Below are positions 41,431 to 52,918 of a DNA stretch of 64,000 bases, in pieces. The stretch lies in NCBI GenBank assembly GCA_922989275.2, contig OV277857.1, positions 9,936,001 to 10,000,000 on the forward strand, read 5' to 3'. Numbering within the stretch: the first letter of the stretch is position 1; each line of letters opens with the position of its first letter. Under the pieces are notes generated by a model. It did no database searches. It was not told the DNA's origin and was given only the letters and a program-made list of their open reading frames with translations. Position numbers and translations under genes: made by a program. This DNA comes from Gari tellinella. Lineage: Eukaryota > Mollusca > Bivalvia > Cardiida > Psammobiidae.

Positions 41431-42270
41431 GAGATATCAAAGCTTCTTGACTATAGTTGCTACAATTTTTACTGTATAACGACAATTGCAGATATAAATG
41501 TAAATTAAATAGGACTGGCAGACATTTTATTAATCAATGAAACCGAGTGACTAATTTTTTTTCTGGTCTTCCGTCAAATAACTTGCAACAATGAAGGCAA
41601 AACAATAAAATATCAGATCACCTAGAGGTGAAACAACATCAAAGGATTAGAAATGACTTGCAGTTTATGAAAAAATGTTTCTCCGATGAAAACACTTTAA
41701 GATTTGAAATTTTTTGCAAAAGATGACAGCGATCAGTTTTTGAAATATCTTAGATAAGGAAAAACAAAATTGAAGCTCTCATTAGTCTTTTTATGCCTCA
41801 GATTTATTAAATTATATAAGGTCAGATTTATTAATCAGGTTTATAGACAAAAATAAAGAAAATATTTTGCTATTTTAGGTCTACACTGTTTGAATAGGAG
41901 AAGTATACTCTTTACATGTACACTGTTTGTAAATGATGAGTATATTTATTGCTTAGGTATAGGGCTCAAAGAATTAATAAATTTAGCAGCAACTAAAATA
42001 TTAGCAGGTGCTGAAAAATGCAGCCCTCAACAAATATTTTTTTACCAATCTTTGTTTTGTCACAAAGCAGCTCAATTCAATTTTATCATGTAAAAACTAT
42101 AACAAAACTGTAAAAATAACTTACACTTCACAACTCATTAAACAACATCAAAGATAGTAACTGGTATTAATGGTACGCACATTTAACTATGTAACAAAAC
42201 AAAGGGTGGGGATACAATTAAAGCACACTTGTAAACAATTCTACACAAGCATCTTATAATCCATGTCATG

Positions 42271-42350
42271 ATAAACAAGAGGTCCACGGGTGACATTGCT
42301 CACCTAATGTTTGAGCATAGCTCGGGCGAGCATAGAAAATAGTTCTTATC
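42271..42350 (+). mobile_element. Pearl-like element, 5' fragment
   Basis: TAAACAAGAGGTCCACGGGT and CATTGCTCACCTAATG resemble the start of the element at 28815 (AACAAGAGGGCCTGAATG, ATCGCTCACC). No tandem core follows. Confidence 0.4.
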
Positions 42351-42695
42351 ATACATACTCATAAAGTATAAATTTAACTCTGCATACTGATTTGACGGGG
42401 TGAATAAAGTAAAAAAAAAAAAAGTATAAATTTAAACAATTTCATTCAATGTAGAAATAAATTAGAGGCCTAAAATGGTGTATTTATTGGATAATGGGTA
42501 AAAGACATTGCAAGCAGTGCATATCCAGATCAGATGCCCCGTTGATCTGAGTTTACACTGCTGGCAATGGAAGTGTGAAATACAGCTGATTCTAAGGAGT
42601 GAAAGTGTAGACTCAGATCTGAGATCATACAGATCTTATCTGGTTCTACACTGTGATCAATATCCCCAACCTTCTTGGCCTCATAACATGGCTAT

Positions 42696-42838
42696 TACAT
42701 TATAAATATACACCATGTAATATTATAAATATACACCATGTAATATCATAAATATACACCATGTAATATGATAAATATACACCATGTAATATTATAAATA
42801 TACACCATGTAATATTATAAATATACATCATGTAATAT
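42696..42838 (+). repeat. 23-bp tandem repeat, about six copies
   Basis: Unit ATTATAAATATACACCATGTA plus AT, repeated with single-base variants (ATCATAAAT, ATGATAAAT, ACATCATG). Confidence 0.9.
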
Positions 42839-43183
42839 AATAATTATCAACCATTTACTTCAATTGATATGATGTTTTTTCTCCCATAGACAATAAAGGT
42901 ACGGTAGGTCTTTTCAAATAAGCTGCTAATCTTACACTAACATGCAGTTAATCTTTTATTATCTAATTGACCCCATGAAAATTTGAAATGAACAAGGCCA
43001 GATTCATATTAAGTCCAGGCCACTTTGGGCAATTTAGGTTGGTGTTTTTGCAATAAATTACAATATTACAAATAGTGCAGACCCTGATCAGAGGGATCCT
43101 TTAGAAGCCCACAGATCTAGTATGCACTATTTGCATAGGACAAGTGTACGTACACTGTTTTATAGGATGAGTATGCAATGAGC

Positions 43184-43435
43184 AATAACTCTTTGAGCCC
43201 TAGTCCCGCATATAGGCGTCCTTTTCAAACAGTGTCATGTGAATAGTACATGTGTCATATGCAAACAGTGAAGACCAAGATCAGACGGCTCCTATCGGAG
43301 CCCTCTGATCTGGGTCTTCACTGTTTGTCACAATGCCAAACATTTGACAAAAACAACCCTTAAAAGTAAGAAATCGACTAGACTAAAATCGAAACTGGAA
43401 TTGTTCATTTAAAGTTTCAGGGAGGAAAGAGTTAA
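43184..43435 (-). mobile_element. PAL-C element
   Basis: ATAACTCTTTGAGCCCTAGT to TCAGGGAGGAAAGAGTTAA. The palindrome is at about 43261-43328; one arm has GACCAAGATCAGACGG against CCCTCTGATCTGGGTC. A further PAL-C remnant follows at 43650-43805. Confidence 0.8.
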
Positions 43436-43909
43436 GACCACTCAATAGAAGAGTCATGGAAAGTCTTAAATGCATATTATTTTTTTTTATGCAGAATAAG
43501 AATAATGCAGAAAATTCCTATGTCTAGTTTTTTTGTATTATTTCTATCTGGCATTAAGCAGGCACCTGTCTTTAGAGATCTGCTACTTTAACTGGCATTG
43601 GTTCATATTGCCATGCTGTGCATCTTTTATAAATTGTAAAAAGAATGTCTGTCCTATGCAAACAGTGTAGATTGACATGAGATGGATCTTGCAGGAGCCC
43701 TCTGATCAGGATCTGCACTGTTTGTGATTGTTCAATTTATTGCAGAAAACATCCCTGAATAGTCACTAATGGACTTGGCCGCCAAATATTACCCAGCATA
43801 CAATGGGTTAATTTTCTAACAAACTTTCTTGGCTACAAAATCTTGGATATAAAATATACCCCATTACACATAAACAAAGATAACCAATTCTTGTGTACAT
43901 ACTTAATAT

Positions 43910-44562
43910 TAGGGACGGGACCGAATATTCGCATAAGGGCCGAATATTCGAATCCCATTTAGGTATTCGAATAGTGATCTCTGAAATTTTATTTTTATTA
44001 AAATCATAATATGGATTATTCAATTTATTTGAGAGACTAGCTGTTTCATTGTCTCCAACCAGGCTAATTGTTCGCCATTAATCCTCGTGTGTAGGGTGAT
44101 TATAACCCCCGGCTGGTCAGTGTTTTGATAGCACCTTTCAAGTTGTACACAGTTTGCAAACATTACCCGCTGTGTTATGTAATCGACGGCCCTCCCTAAC
44201 ATCGGATCAATGGACTCGCAGTTAATAAATTGACATGTTGGGGGAACCCTAGTTGCCAAACAAAAGAGGGGTGTTTAGCACAGGTAAATGGTTGCAAAAG
44301 TTGATAAGTTTACCAGTCAATCAGACGATTGTCACAGAATACACATTCTGCTCAGGGTTTGGTCCATTTAAGATAGGTATTTCATTTCTACGAAGCAAAC
44401 ATTGAATAATTGCACTAGATGATGAAATTATACTCGGATAGGATAACACCCCCCCCCCCCCCCCCATCGGACAAAGCGTTTATTCCAGGCGAATTATTCG
44501 AATTATTCGAATACTTTACGCGAATATTCGAATAGCAATTTGGGTTCGAATTCCCATCCCTA
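43910..44562. mobile_element. hAT-type non-autonomous element with 8-bp target duplication
   Basis: TAGGGACGGGACCGAATATT at the left and CGAATTCCCATCCCTA at the right, flanked by the exact 8-bp repeat CTTAATAT (43902-43909 and 44563-44570). Both subterminal regions are rich in CGAATATTCG / ATTCGAAT motifs, likely transposase-binding repeats. 653 bp, with a poly-C run at about 44448-44465. A 79-codon open frame on the - strand (44020-44259) shows no transposase motif. Confidence 0.88.
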
Positions 44563-44620
44563 CTTAATATACATTTAAGTCTTGCTAACTCAACCATGCT
44601 TACGTTAAACTTAACGCTAC

Positions 44621-44867
44621 TTAACGCTTTACCGCATAGGTTTTGCTTAGTTTGACCACTTAAAGTAGGTTGAAAGTAAAGCAGAATGTGTCATAAGGCA
44701 CATTTTGCTTTACTTTAAGCCTGATTTAAGCTACTACCAGCTCAGACATAGGAAATATTTCTAATGATGTAGGTCTTTACTCAATACTATATAAATTCGA
44801 ACTATTTTTTTTCATTGGAGGAATAAAGTAAAAATGAAAAAGGTGTATCTATAATGTAATGGATTAA
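44621..44867 (+). mobile_element. PAL-D element
   Basis: TTAACGCTTTACCGCATAGG to AATGTAATGGATTAA; palindrome about 44664-44729. Its last TTAA is shared with the PAL-C that follows. Confidence 0.8.
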
Positions 44868-45114
44868 CTCTTTCCTCCCTGAAACTTTAAATGGACAATT
44901 CAAGTTTCCATTTTAGTCTAGTCCATTTCTGACTTTTAAGGGTTGTTTTTACCAATGTTTTGCAATATGACAAACAGTGAAGACCCTGATCAGAGGGCTC
45001 CTTTCGGAGCCCTCTGATCTGGGTCTTCACTGTTTGCATAGGACAAGTGTACTATTCACATGTTCACTGTTTGAAAATGACGCCTATATGCGGGACTAGG
45101 GTTCAAAGGGTTAA
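44864..45114 (+). mobile_element. PAL-C element, near-consensus
   Basis: TTAACTCTTTCCTCCCTGAA to GGGTTCAAAGGGTTAA; palindrome 44968-45037, centre GGGCTCCTTTCGGAGCCC, T:T mismatch by GATC. From 45115 to 45538 nothing was recognised. Confidence 0.9.
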
Positions 45115-45538
45115 GTAAGTTCTAGTTAACAAGACTCATTTGTACATTCAAATCTTGGAGAGAAAGAAAAATCCACATTGCTAGTCCAATTCTAGATCCG
45201 ACATACAGTGAATAAAACCTAGACCCAGACACATTAAAACATGTGACAAAAAGGAAAATAAATAGAAAACATGCTAGCACATGGTTTTCTTTAAAACCAC
45301 ATGTCATAGAAGCAATGAAAACTAAAATCCTTTTTCATAATATAAGGAAAACTGAGCATGCCATCTGACCTAGGTCTGCCCTATATGTCAGTCTTACTGT
45401 ATGAGCAGCAAAGAGATTACCGGTATTCATTCAAACTTATAAGTAGATCTTACTCAAAACTGGAAGAAACCTAGAGTAAGCATACACACAGTAAAGTCCC
45501 TTAATTATGACCATGGAAAAGAATGCATGCTATTGATG

Positions 45539-45791
45539 TTAACCCATTACCCCATAGCATGCTTCCATTTTTTAAGACAGGTGACTCTTAAAGCAGGTTG
45601 AAAGTAAAGCAGAATGTGCCTTAAGGCACATTCTGCTTTACTTTCAGCCTGCTTTAAGTTATTTTCTGCTAAGTTATAGAAACTATTTATTACTGCGCAT
45701 TTTCATAATTGTATAAACGGAACTATTTTTTTTCAGCAGAGTAATAAATTAAAGGTGTAAAATGACATATATTCATGGAGCAATGGGTTAA
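45539..45791 (+). mobile_element. PAL-D element
   Basis: TTAACCCATTACCCCATAGC to GAGCAATGGGTTAA; palindrome at about 45588-45659 with centre GTGCCTTAAGGCAC. From 45800 to 46350 nothing was recognised. A further PAL-D remnant lies at 46360-46535. Confidence 0.85.
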
Positions 45792-46912
45792 GCTGTCATC
45801 TGCCTAACACCAATAATACTGTATTTGAATTGTCACAAGAAGGGGACTTTATTGTAGCTCACATCGACCAGTACGTATACAATACATGTAATGACTAGAA
45901 TTTATATACATGTACATTTAATTTATCAAACAGCTGTGGGATTAAGCTTGAGAACCTCTAATAAGATCAGACCAAAACCGTTACTCTGTGTAAAGCAACT
46001 GGCCATTTTTGTCAACTGATGGTCTGTTCTGAACCATGTTTAAGAATGGTTCGGAATGAACTGCTAGTGGATGAGAATGGTCATTCACTCTCCATAGAGT
46101 ATCAATTTTGGCCAGCACTGACTCTATCTCATTAGGGGTCAGCAACCTTAAAACACAAAGAACATGTTCTGAAGAAGTTGTTCCATAGGCATCTCTTCAG
46201 TAACTAAATATTTGTGTCGTGAGTAAATCAATTCTGAAAGTGTTTCTATGTGCTGTTTTGTGCACAAAAATTTGTGAAACTACATGTATATACAATAAAT
46301 GTATATCTTAACAAAGTGATCCATCTTCTATTATAGATTAAAAGAAATATTCCCTTTAACATTTAAACTCATCACACAATAGCCTGTTTTTAGTATTGGA
46401 GACAGGTAAACACTTAAAGCAGATTGAAAGTAAAGCAGAATGTGTCTTAAGGTGCAATGCATTCTGCTTTACTTTCAGCCTGCTTTAAATGGTTACATGT
46501 TTTCAATACTAGAAACAGGCTTGCAGTAAAGGGTAATGCAGCAAACTGCATTCAACACAACTAATACATCTTTATGGTAGAGACTACTAGATGGTATCTG
46601 TGATAATGGAGTTTGTAGAAGACACTGTAAGATCATAGTTTGTAATGCCTGTGTCATGTGGAGTGATCATCTCAAAACAAACTTTGACAAATATATAATC
46701 TGAAACAAATCATACATCAGATTATATCACTAAAGTAAGTTTAACCCAGTACTCCACAAATACACCTTTTTTTAGACTTTAATTTATTTGTCAACTGAAA
46801 AAAATAGTTCCACTTTATACAGAATATGAACCACAAGAAATAGTTTCTATATTCTGGCAAACGGTAGCTTAAATGAGCCTTAAGGTGTATTCTGCTTTAC
46901 TTTCAGCCAGCT

Positions 46913-47125
46913 TTAACCCTTTCCTCCCTGAAACCTGAAATGGACAATTCTAGTTTTCTATTTTGTCTAGTTCATTCTTTACTTTTTAGGTTGATATACA
47001 GTGTAGACCCTGCTCAGAGGGCTCCGTAAGGATCTACACTGTTTGCATAGGACAAGACTAGTGTACTCTTCACAGATACTGTTTGCAAATGACGCATATA
47101 TGCGTGACTAGGGCTCAAAGAGTTA
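46913..47125 (+). mobile_element. PAL-C element inserted in a PAL-D TTAA
   Basis: TTAACCCTTTCCTCCCTGAA to GGGCTCAAAGAGTTAA. The left neighbour ends CAGCCAGCTTTAA and the right resumes GCTAGTATCTATTAAG, which are the two sides of the PAL-D site CTGCTTTAAGCTACTATC. Palindrome shortened. Confidence 0.75.
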
Positions 47126-47464
47126 AGCTAGTATCTATTAAGACGTAACTATCTTACGGTGCACTATCATATATGACTCACTGTAGGAGGTAGAACTATT
47201 TTCTTCAGTGGAGGAATAAATTAAATGCATAGAAAGGGTAAGTATGGAGTAATAATTTAAATATTGTAATATAACAAACTTTGATATCTCTCCCCCAAAA
47301 AATTACTAATAAATATTCATGACTATATTTGAATACAGGCAATATTATGACAAAATACTAGTTATGAAATCTTTCAAGAAGCTGGCATGTGTAAATATAC
47401 TCATCTGCTAGACAAGTGCAATATAATCTATACCATATGTGTCTATTACAAAATAGTTGGTACA

Positions 47465-47645
47465 TATAATAAATCCAGGACTACACATACAAGAGAGTAA
47501 ACCAAACTAATCCAACATTATCTCATTCATTTCAGCACCAAATCCTATGTTGTCACTACTCATTAGAATGAGTAGTGACAACATAGGGTTTAATGCAGAA
47601 TTGTAGATTTTAGTTTTTTAAATACTCAACTTATCTGGAACCCAT
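47465..47645. mobile_element. PAL-F element
   Basis: The palindrome 47548-47591 is perfect by eye (CCTATGTTGTCACTACTCAT, centre TAGAATGA-type), with CTTATCTGGAACCC at the right end. A degenerate PAL-C follows at 47679-47912 (TTAACCCTTTACTCAATG ... AGTAAAGGGTTAG). Confidence 0.7.
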
Positions 47646-48142
47646 AAAACTACTCTAAACGTTATTGCTGTTATATATTAACCCTTTACTCAATGAATAT
47701 TTACACACTAGGCTTTCTTATTCTTAGTCTGTTATCTCATTCATTATCTTGGATGTGTTTTAAAAGGAAATACATTTCATGGAAAATAGGGCAAACTAAT
47801 ATCTATCAGAGCCCAATAGCAAACAGTGCAGACCCTGATCAGAAAGCTCCTGATCTGGATCCACACTGTTCGCAAACGTTGTAAAAATGTGTATATATGG
47901 AGTAAAGGGTTAGAATGAATATTTGAGCATTCCTTTATAAAAACTATTGTATCTATTCACTAGACCCTTACAGTTCTGAAACTTGACATGTACACCCTTT
48001 GAAAACAGTGTATACCCATTTTTCAGAGGGTGTTTCTAAATGTATACTTATTAAATTTCTATTATATAAGGTCAAATCTTAAACTAGAAAATGTTTGTAA
48101 AAATTTTACATTTCATATATCCAGAAAATTACAGATATAATA

Positions 48143-48567
48143 CAATAAAATCTCTCTATTATGACCATAACAATATCTTAATTACTTAATGATTAACTCT
48201 TTCCTCCCTGAAACTTTAAATTGACAATGCCAGTTTCCATTTTAGACTAGTCTATTTCTGACTTTTAAGGGTTGTTTTTGTCAATGTTTGGCATTGTGAC
48301 AAACAGTGAAGACCCTGATCAGAGGGTTCCTTACGGAGCCCTCTGATCTGGGTCTTCACTGTTTGCATAGGACATGTGTACTATTCACATGTACACCGTT
48401 TGAAAAGCACGCCTATATGCGGGACTAGGGTTCAAAGAGTTAAAGCAGGTGCCTCCTTAAAGCAGGGTGAAAGTAAAACACTTGATGTTTTACTTTCATC
48501 TTGCTTCCAGCTCCTACCTGTCTTTTATAAATCAGGTTTTTGTGGTCGTAATAGATGGGGTTTACTG
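48143..48567 (+). mobile_element. PAL-E element carrying a PAL-C (composite copy 2)
   Basis: CAATAAAATCTCTCTATTAT left and AATAGATGGGGTTTACTG right, between TA dinucleotides. PAL-C sits before the CCTTAAAGCAGGGTGAAAGT hairpin, the same place as in the copies at 26310 and 62057. Confidence 0.85.
48193..48443 (+). mobile_element. PAL-C element inside PAL-E
   Basis: TTAACTCTTTCCTCCCTGAA to GGGTTCAAAGAGTTAA; palindrome 48299-48366, centre GGGTTCCTTACGGAGCCC, so the two arms differ by one base near the centre. Confidence 0.9.
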
Positions 48568-48959
48568 TATTATTACTATGATTTTTTTTATGAACTCAAA
48601 ATCCTTAATGTGCTATTACAATATATAAGCTTATACACAACATATATTGTAAGGCACTACCCTTATACAATCATCATGTGTTAACATTTTACGCCATAGA
48701 ATACTGGTCAAGCAACAGGATAGGTTGGTTGGTTTATTCCTTTTCTGCCTTCTATGGGCTAACTGGACACCCCAGAGAGAGGGGAGTGGATACAGAAAAC
48801 CTGGGTGCAATGCCCTACCAAGTAACAGAATTAAAGAAGTTTAACCCTTTACCCCATAGCCTGTTTCTAGTTTTGAAAACAGGTGACCACGATTGCTAGA
48901 TGGGTTTTACAGCATTTCGCACAATACTGGCCATATAGCGCAGATGTATATGTATGTAG

Positions 48960-49150
48960 TGAATGCATTGGTCACTTTTTGGTAGAGTCTTATCACTTTT
49001 TCATTTTCATTTTGTTTTATATTGAAATTCCTATCAATAAACAGTGTATACTCTGATCAGAGGCCGCATAATGCGGTGTCTGATCAGAGTCTACACTGTT
49101 TGCCTATGTCCCATATATGGGATCGTGGTGGGCACAAAAGGGTCAATGCC
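48960..49150. mobile_element. PAL-L element, inverted relative to 28650
   Basis: ATTGAAATTCCTATCAATAA, palindrome AAACAGTGTATACTCTGATC ... GATCAGAGTCTACACTGTTT with centre GCCGCATAATGCGG, then CCATATATGGGATCGTGG. A PAL-E-like hairpin follows (49146-49208) and a PAL-C hairpin at 49312-49382. Confidence 0.65.
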
Positions 49151-49650
49151 AGTGGAAGTAAAGCAGATAGCTCCTGATAGAGCTTTCTGCTTCACTTTCA
49201 TCCTGCTTGGAAACAAATGTATGACATACATGTATATAACAATGGAAACACTTTTTCAGTAATCTAAGAATTAACTGTGTGGGAAACACTCCAAAACATG
49301 TATATGCATTACTTTCAAACAGCATAGACCCACATCAGAGCGGTCCTGAAGGAGCCCTCTGATCAGGGTCTGCACTGTTTGCAATATTTTGAACTGATCA
49401 TTATCTAGAAGGTGGAATAGTCCATTTGGAAAGTCACCATACTTTTGCAGGTCACCACAGTAAGGGCTAAACCCAATGTTTTCTTGTATATAGCTTTTCT
49501 GTCTGTAACTTTGTGGAGTTTGTAGTTACACTAAGTTAGTACATATATCAAAAAGTTACTGTGCTAAGTTAGTAGATATCCAATTACAAACAATCACTTT
49601 CAAAACCTAAAGATATGAGCATTACCATGTGTCAGTAACTTTAAGCTGCA

Positions 49651-49896
49651 TTAACCCATTACTCCATATATAATATTATGGCTTTTTACGCCATCAATTT
49701 ATTCTTCCACTGAAGTAAGTAGTTCCAATTCATACAATCATGAAAACATACAAGAAATATGTTCTATAACCTAGCTGATGGTAGCTTAGCCTTAAAACAG
49801 GCTGAAAGTAAAGCAGAATATGCCTTACTTTCAGTCTGCTTTAAGCGGTCACTTATCTTCACTACTAGGCAAACAGGCTATGGAGTAAAGGGTTAA
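49651..49896 (-). mobile_element. PAL-D element with shortened palindrome
   Basis: TTAACCCATTACTCCATATA to CTATGGAGTAAAGGGTTAA; the right arm lacks the CACATTCTGCTT segment. Confidence 0.75.
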
Positions 49897-50061
49897 ACAA
49901 CAAAAAAACATTGAAATACTATTATACTGGTCTTCACAAAAATCATTCTTGTAACAAACTGGAATGGAAAATTCAGAATAATTTTCCAAAATAAATATTA
50001 ACAGGACAACAAAGAACTAAGTGGAATGTAACAAAAACCTAAGTGAAACAAAATGTGGTTA

Positions 50062-50314
50062 ATTTTACCCTTTACCCCATAGCCTGTTTCTAATTTTGAA
50101 AATAGGTAACTACTTAAAGCAGGTTAAAAGTAAAGCAGAATGTGCCTTCAGGCACATTCTGCTTTACTTTCAGTCTGCTTTAAGCTACTATCTGCTAGAA
50201 TTAAGAAAATATTTCTGATGATACATATTCATGACTGTATAAATTGGAACTTTTTTCTTCAGTGGTGGATTAAACTGAATGTGTTAGAAGGTGCTTCTAT
50301 GGAGTAAAGGGTTA
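50062..50314 (+). mobile_element. PAL-D element
   Basis: TTTTACCCTTTACCCCATAG to GGAGTAAAGGGTTAA; palindrome about 50114-50184, centre GTGCCTTCAGGCAC. Confidence 0.85.
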
Positions 50315-50429
50315 ACAGGTCTAGATATTCTATCTACACATTGAATGGCATCTCTAACAGCAATCAACTTTTTTTGCTATTTTAAAATTTCATATAAAAA
50401 TCTATACCAAACTCTTTTAACACATTCAG

Positions 50430-51285
50430 TTAAACCCATTACCCAACAGCTTGTTTCTGGTTTTGAAGACAGGTGACCACTTAAGGCAGATTGAAAGTAA
50501 AGCAGAATGTGCCGTAATGCACATTTGGCTTTTCTTTCAGCCTGCTTTAAGCTACTATGTGCTCTAAAATACAGAACACATTTCTTATGGTGCATATTAT
50601 GACTGTATAAAGTGATACTATATTATTAGTTATACAATTTCCTCACAGGGTACATGAGGATTTCTTCCCGGCTGAGGTAAATCATGTTGCCCTTTGCCAT
50701 TAGGCGAGGGTTACATGATTTTGCCAGCCGGGAAGAAATCCTCATGTACCCTGTGAAGAAACTGTATAACGAATTTATTATACTGCAAAGTTTTCATTGT
50801 TCAAATTAAATATTTCGGACTTTGTTGTGCACAGCGCTCAAGGTAAACAGTAACAAAATCGCGTCAAAACATATGACGTTGAGCGTAAGTGACGTCATAT
50901 GTTTATGACGTTGTTATTCAAAAGAGAAATAGGCAAACTCATATATAGACAGTTGCATCAAACTTTTCAAGAAAAAAATGTGACTGTTGAAAGATCCCAT
51001 CCCGATTAGTTCTTATCCGAAATGGACTTAAAACGGAGGATGCAGTTGAATGCACTGAGCCCTGTCGGGCAGTTAGCCGTCTTATTTTCTGCAAAGACTG
51101 GAGAGCCTGTCAGCCAATGAAACAGCTGCATTTCTACGTACCCTGTCAGCTCACAGGGTACTTCGTGTCAGGTCTACGGCTCTTTAGCCTATCAGAAGTA
51201 AGGAATTTACTTTGCAGTATAATAATCTTCCTTGGAGGAATAAAATAAAAGCGTAAATAGGCACATTTATGAAGTAATGGGTTAA
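50430..51285 (+). mobile_element. PAL-D element split by a foldback element
   Basis: GTTAAACCCATTACCCAACAG to GAAGTAATGGGTTAA, 856 bp instead of ~250. The normal phrase GGAACTATTTTCTTCAGTGG is interrupted after GATACTATATTAT and resumes CTTCCTTGGAGG. Confidence 0.8.
50622..51226. mobile_element. Foldback element of ~600 bp with several inverted-repeat pairs
   Basis: Pair 1: 50629-50674 with 50725-50770, 46 bp differing at two positions, holding CACAGGGTACATGAGG. Pair 2: 50775-50790 (TTATTATACTGCAAAG) with 51210-51225. Pair 3: AAACATATGACGT / ACGTCATATGTTT near 50867-50904. ATTAT/ATAAT sits at both junctions. No coding frame. No relative elsewhere in the window. Confidence 0.75.
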
Positions 51286-51396
51286 ACAGTAAGTTTGATT
51301 TTCATGACACAGAAATTGTGACAATGCCAAAATTCACTAGGAAAAAAACTACCAAAGATGTATCAAATATTTCTTCACAGGTATTTACTGGGTGCT

Positions 51397-51636
51397 TAAC
51401 CAATTACCTCATAACATGTTTCTGTTTTTAAGACAGAATGGCCACTTAACGCAGGTTGAAAGTACAGCAGAATGTGCCTTTAGGCACATTCTGCTGTACT
51501 TTAAGCCTGCTTTAAGCTAGTATATAGAATATATTTTTTATAGTGCATATTAATGACTCTATACACTTGAACTATTTTCTTCAGTGGAGGGATAAATTAA
51601 AGGTGTAAAAAGGTGTATCTATGGGGTAATGGGTTA
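51397..51636 (+). mobile_element. PAL-D element
   Basis: TTAACCAATTACCTCATAAC to TATGGGGTAATGGGTTAA; palindrome about 51446-51517, with ACAGCAGAATG in one arm matched by CATTCTGCTGT in the other. Confidence 0.85.
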
Positions 51637-51649
51637 AAGGAGCAAATAT

Positions 51650-52260
51650 GGTACATGTTTATTCATACAAATCATGAGGTATCTTTACACTTTTTGCTAT
51701 GCCAAAGAGGTTAATTATTATTTAGAACATATTTTGGTGATATTTTATAAAATAGTCTTCATTTTGGTCTTAGCCCAGATATTTGTAATTTGTAAAGTAT
51801 CTTAAAATCTTAGAAATAGAATTCTTGAAATCTTAGAAATATAATTCGAAGTTATCCTTTTACTCCAGTGTTTGCTGAAACGTCTATTAATTGGTGTACA
51901 AATCCAATCAATCAATCATCATTTATAAATCTTATCAATCTGGTTTAAGTACTAATTTCAATGCAATTTACAAATCTCTCATTTCATGGTAAGGTAATTA
52001 CAATATTCAATTTAGTAACAATATATAGTCAATTTTGTATTAAGCGGCTGTTAAATAGAAGACTTTAAATCTTAAATACACAAGGTTGCTTGATGAAGGA
52101 TAAAAATACTGCAAAAAGCTCTGCATAATAAATTATATTCTTCATTAAGCAATCACCTGCCCTCAAAGGTCTTCTTGTTTCAGTTAGTAGCCGATATATA
52201 CATGTACAATATTGACTTATCAATATGTAACTACATGTATAAGAGAAATAAATCTCTTCT
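51650..52260. other. Nothing recognised
   Basis: AT-rich sequence with a weak PAL-E-like remnant (GGTTGCTTGATGAAGGATAA near 52085). No gene seen. Confidence 0.4.
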
Positions 52261-52267
52261 CAGAAAG

Positions 52268-52514
52268 ATTAACCAATTACCCCATAAATACGTGTTTTTA
52301 CTCCTTAAATTTGTTTCTCCACTGATGAAAATAGTTCCCATTTATACAGTTTATGAATGTGTATGAGAGAACTATTTTCTACAATCTAGCAGATAGTAGC
52401 TTAATTAAAGCAGGTTGAAAGTAAAGCAGAATGCGCATTTTGCTTTACTTCCAGCCTGCTTTAAGTGGTCAAATATTTTCAAAACTAGAATCAGGTTATG
52501 GGGCAAAGGGTTAA
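52268..52514 (-). mobile_element. PAL-D element with shortened palindrome
   Basis: TTAACCAATTACCCCATAAA to GGTTATGGGGCAAAGGGTTAA-type end. The arms join at GAATGCGCATTTTGC. A PAL-F remnant lies at 52634-52740 (ACTACTCATTAAATTTGTCT ... CTCTAATGAGTAGTCC). Confidence 0.75.
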
Positions 52515-52918
52515 ATTGCTCCGAACTACAATCATGTATAATGCCATCTAATGTTATAAATTATGTACCACAACTCCAGGAAAGGGGTGTGTTAATTCAA
52601 AATTCCTTTTCCACCATGCATTATACTCCACCAAGCATTATGCTTTGACTACTCATTAAATTTGTCTCTGAGTAATGAGTTATCAAAACATAATGACTAC
52701 TCTCTCCGAGACAACTCTAATGAGTAGTCCAAACTTAATGTGCGACTCAGACATAACAGAAAATCATGGAAATTTCATTTGAACATTCTTATCTAGCGCC
52801 CTGGCATACTATAAGTATATAACAACTCTTATCATACAAGCTGTGTTGTAGTTAATATTATAACAGCTGGCATAATTATATAAAAATGCAAATTTCACTC
52901 CTTGACAGAATAGCTGCA

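Noticed and set aside
44020..44259. Possible coding frame inside the hAT-type element
   Set aside because: 79 codons with no transposase, BED finger or dimerisation motif; the element is too short to be autonomous.
48678..48899. 73-codon frame that looks partly protein-like
   Set aside because: Ends inside a PAL-D remnant and has no acceptor/donor in phase; no family recognised.
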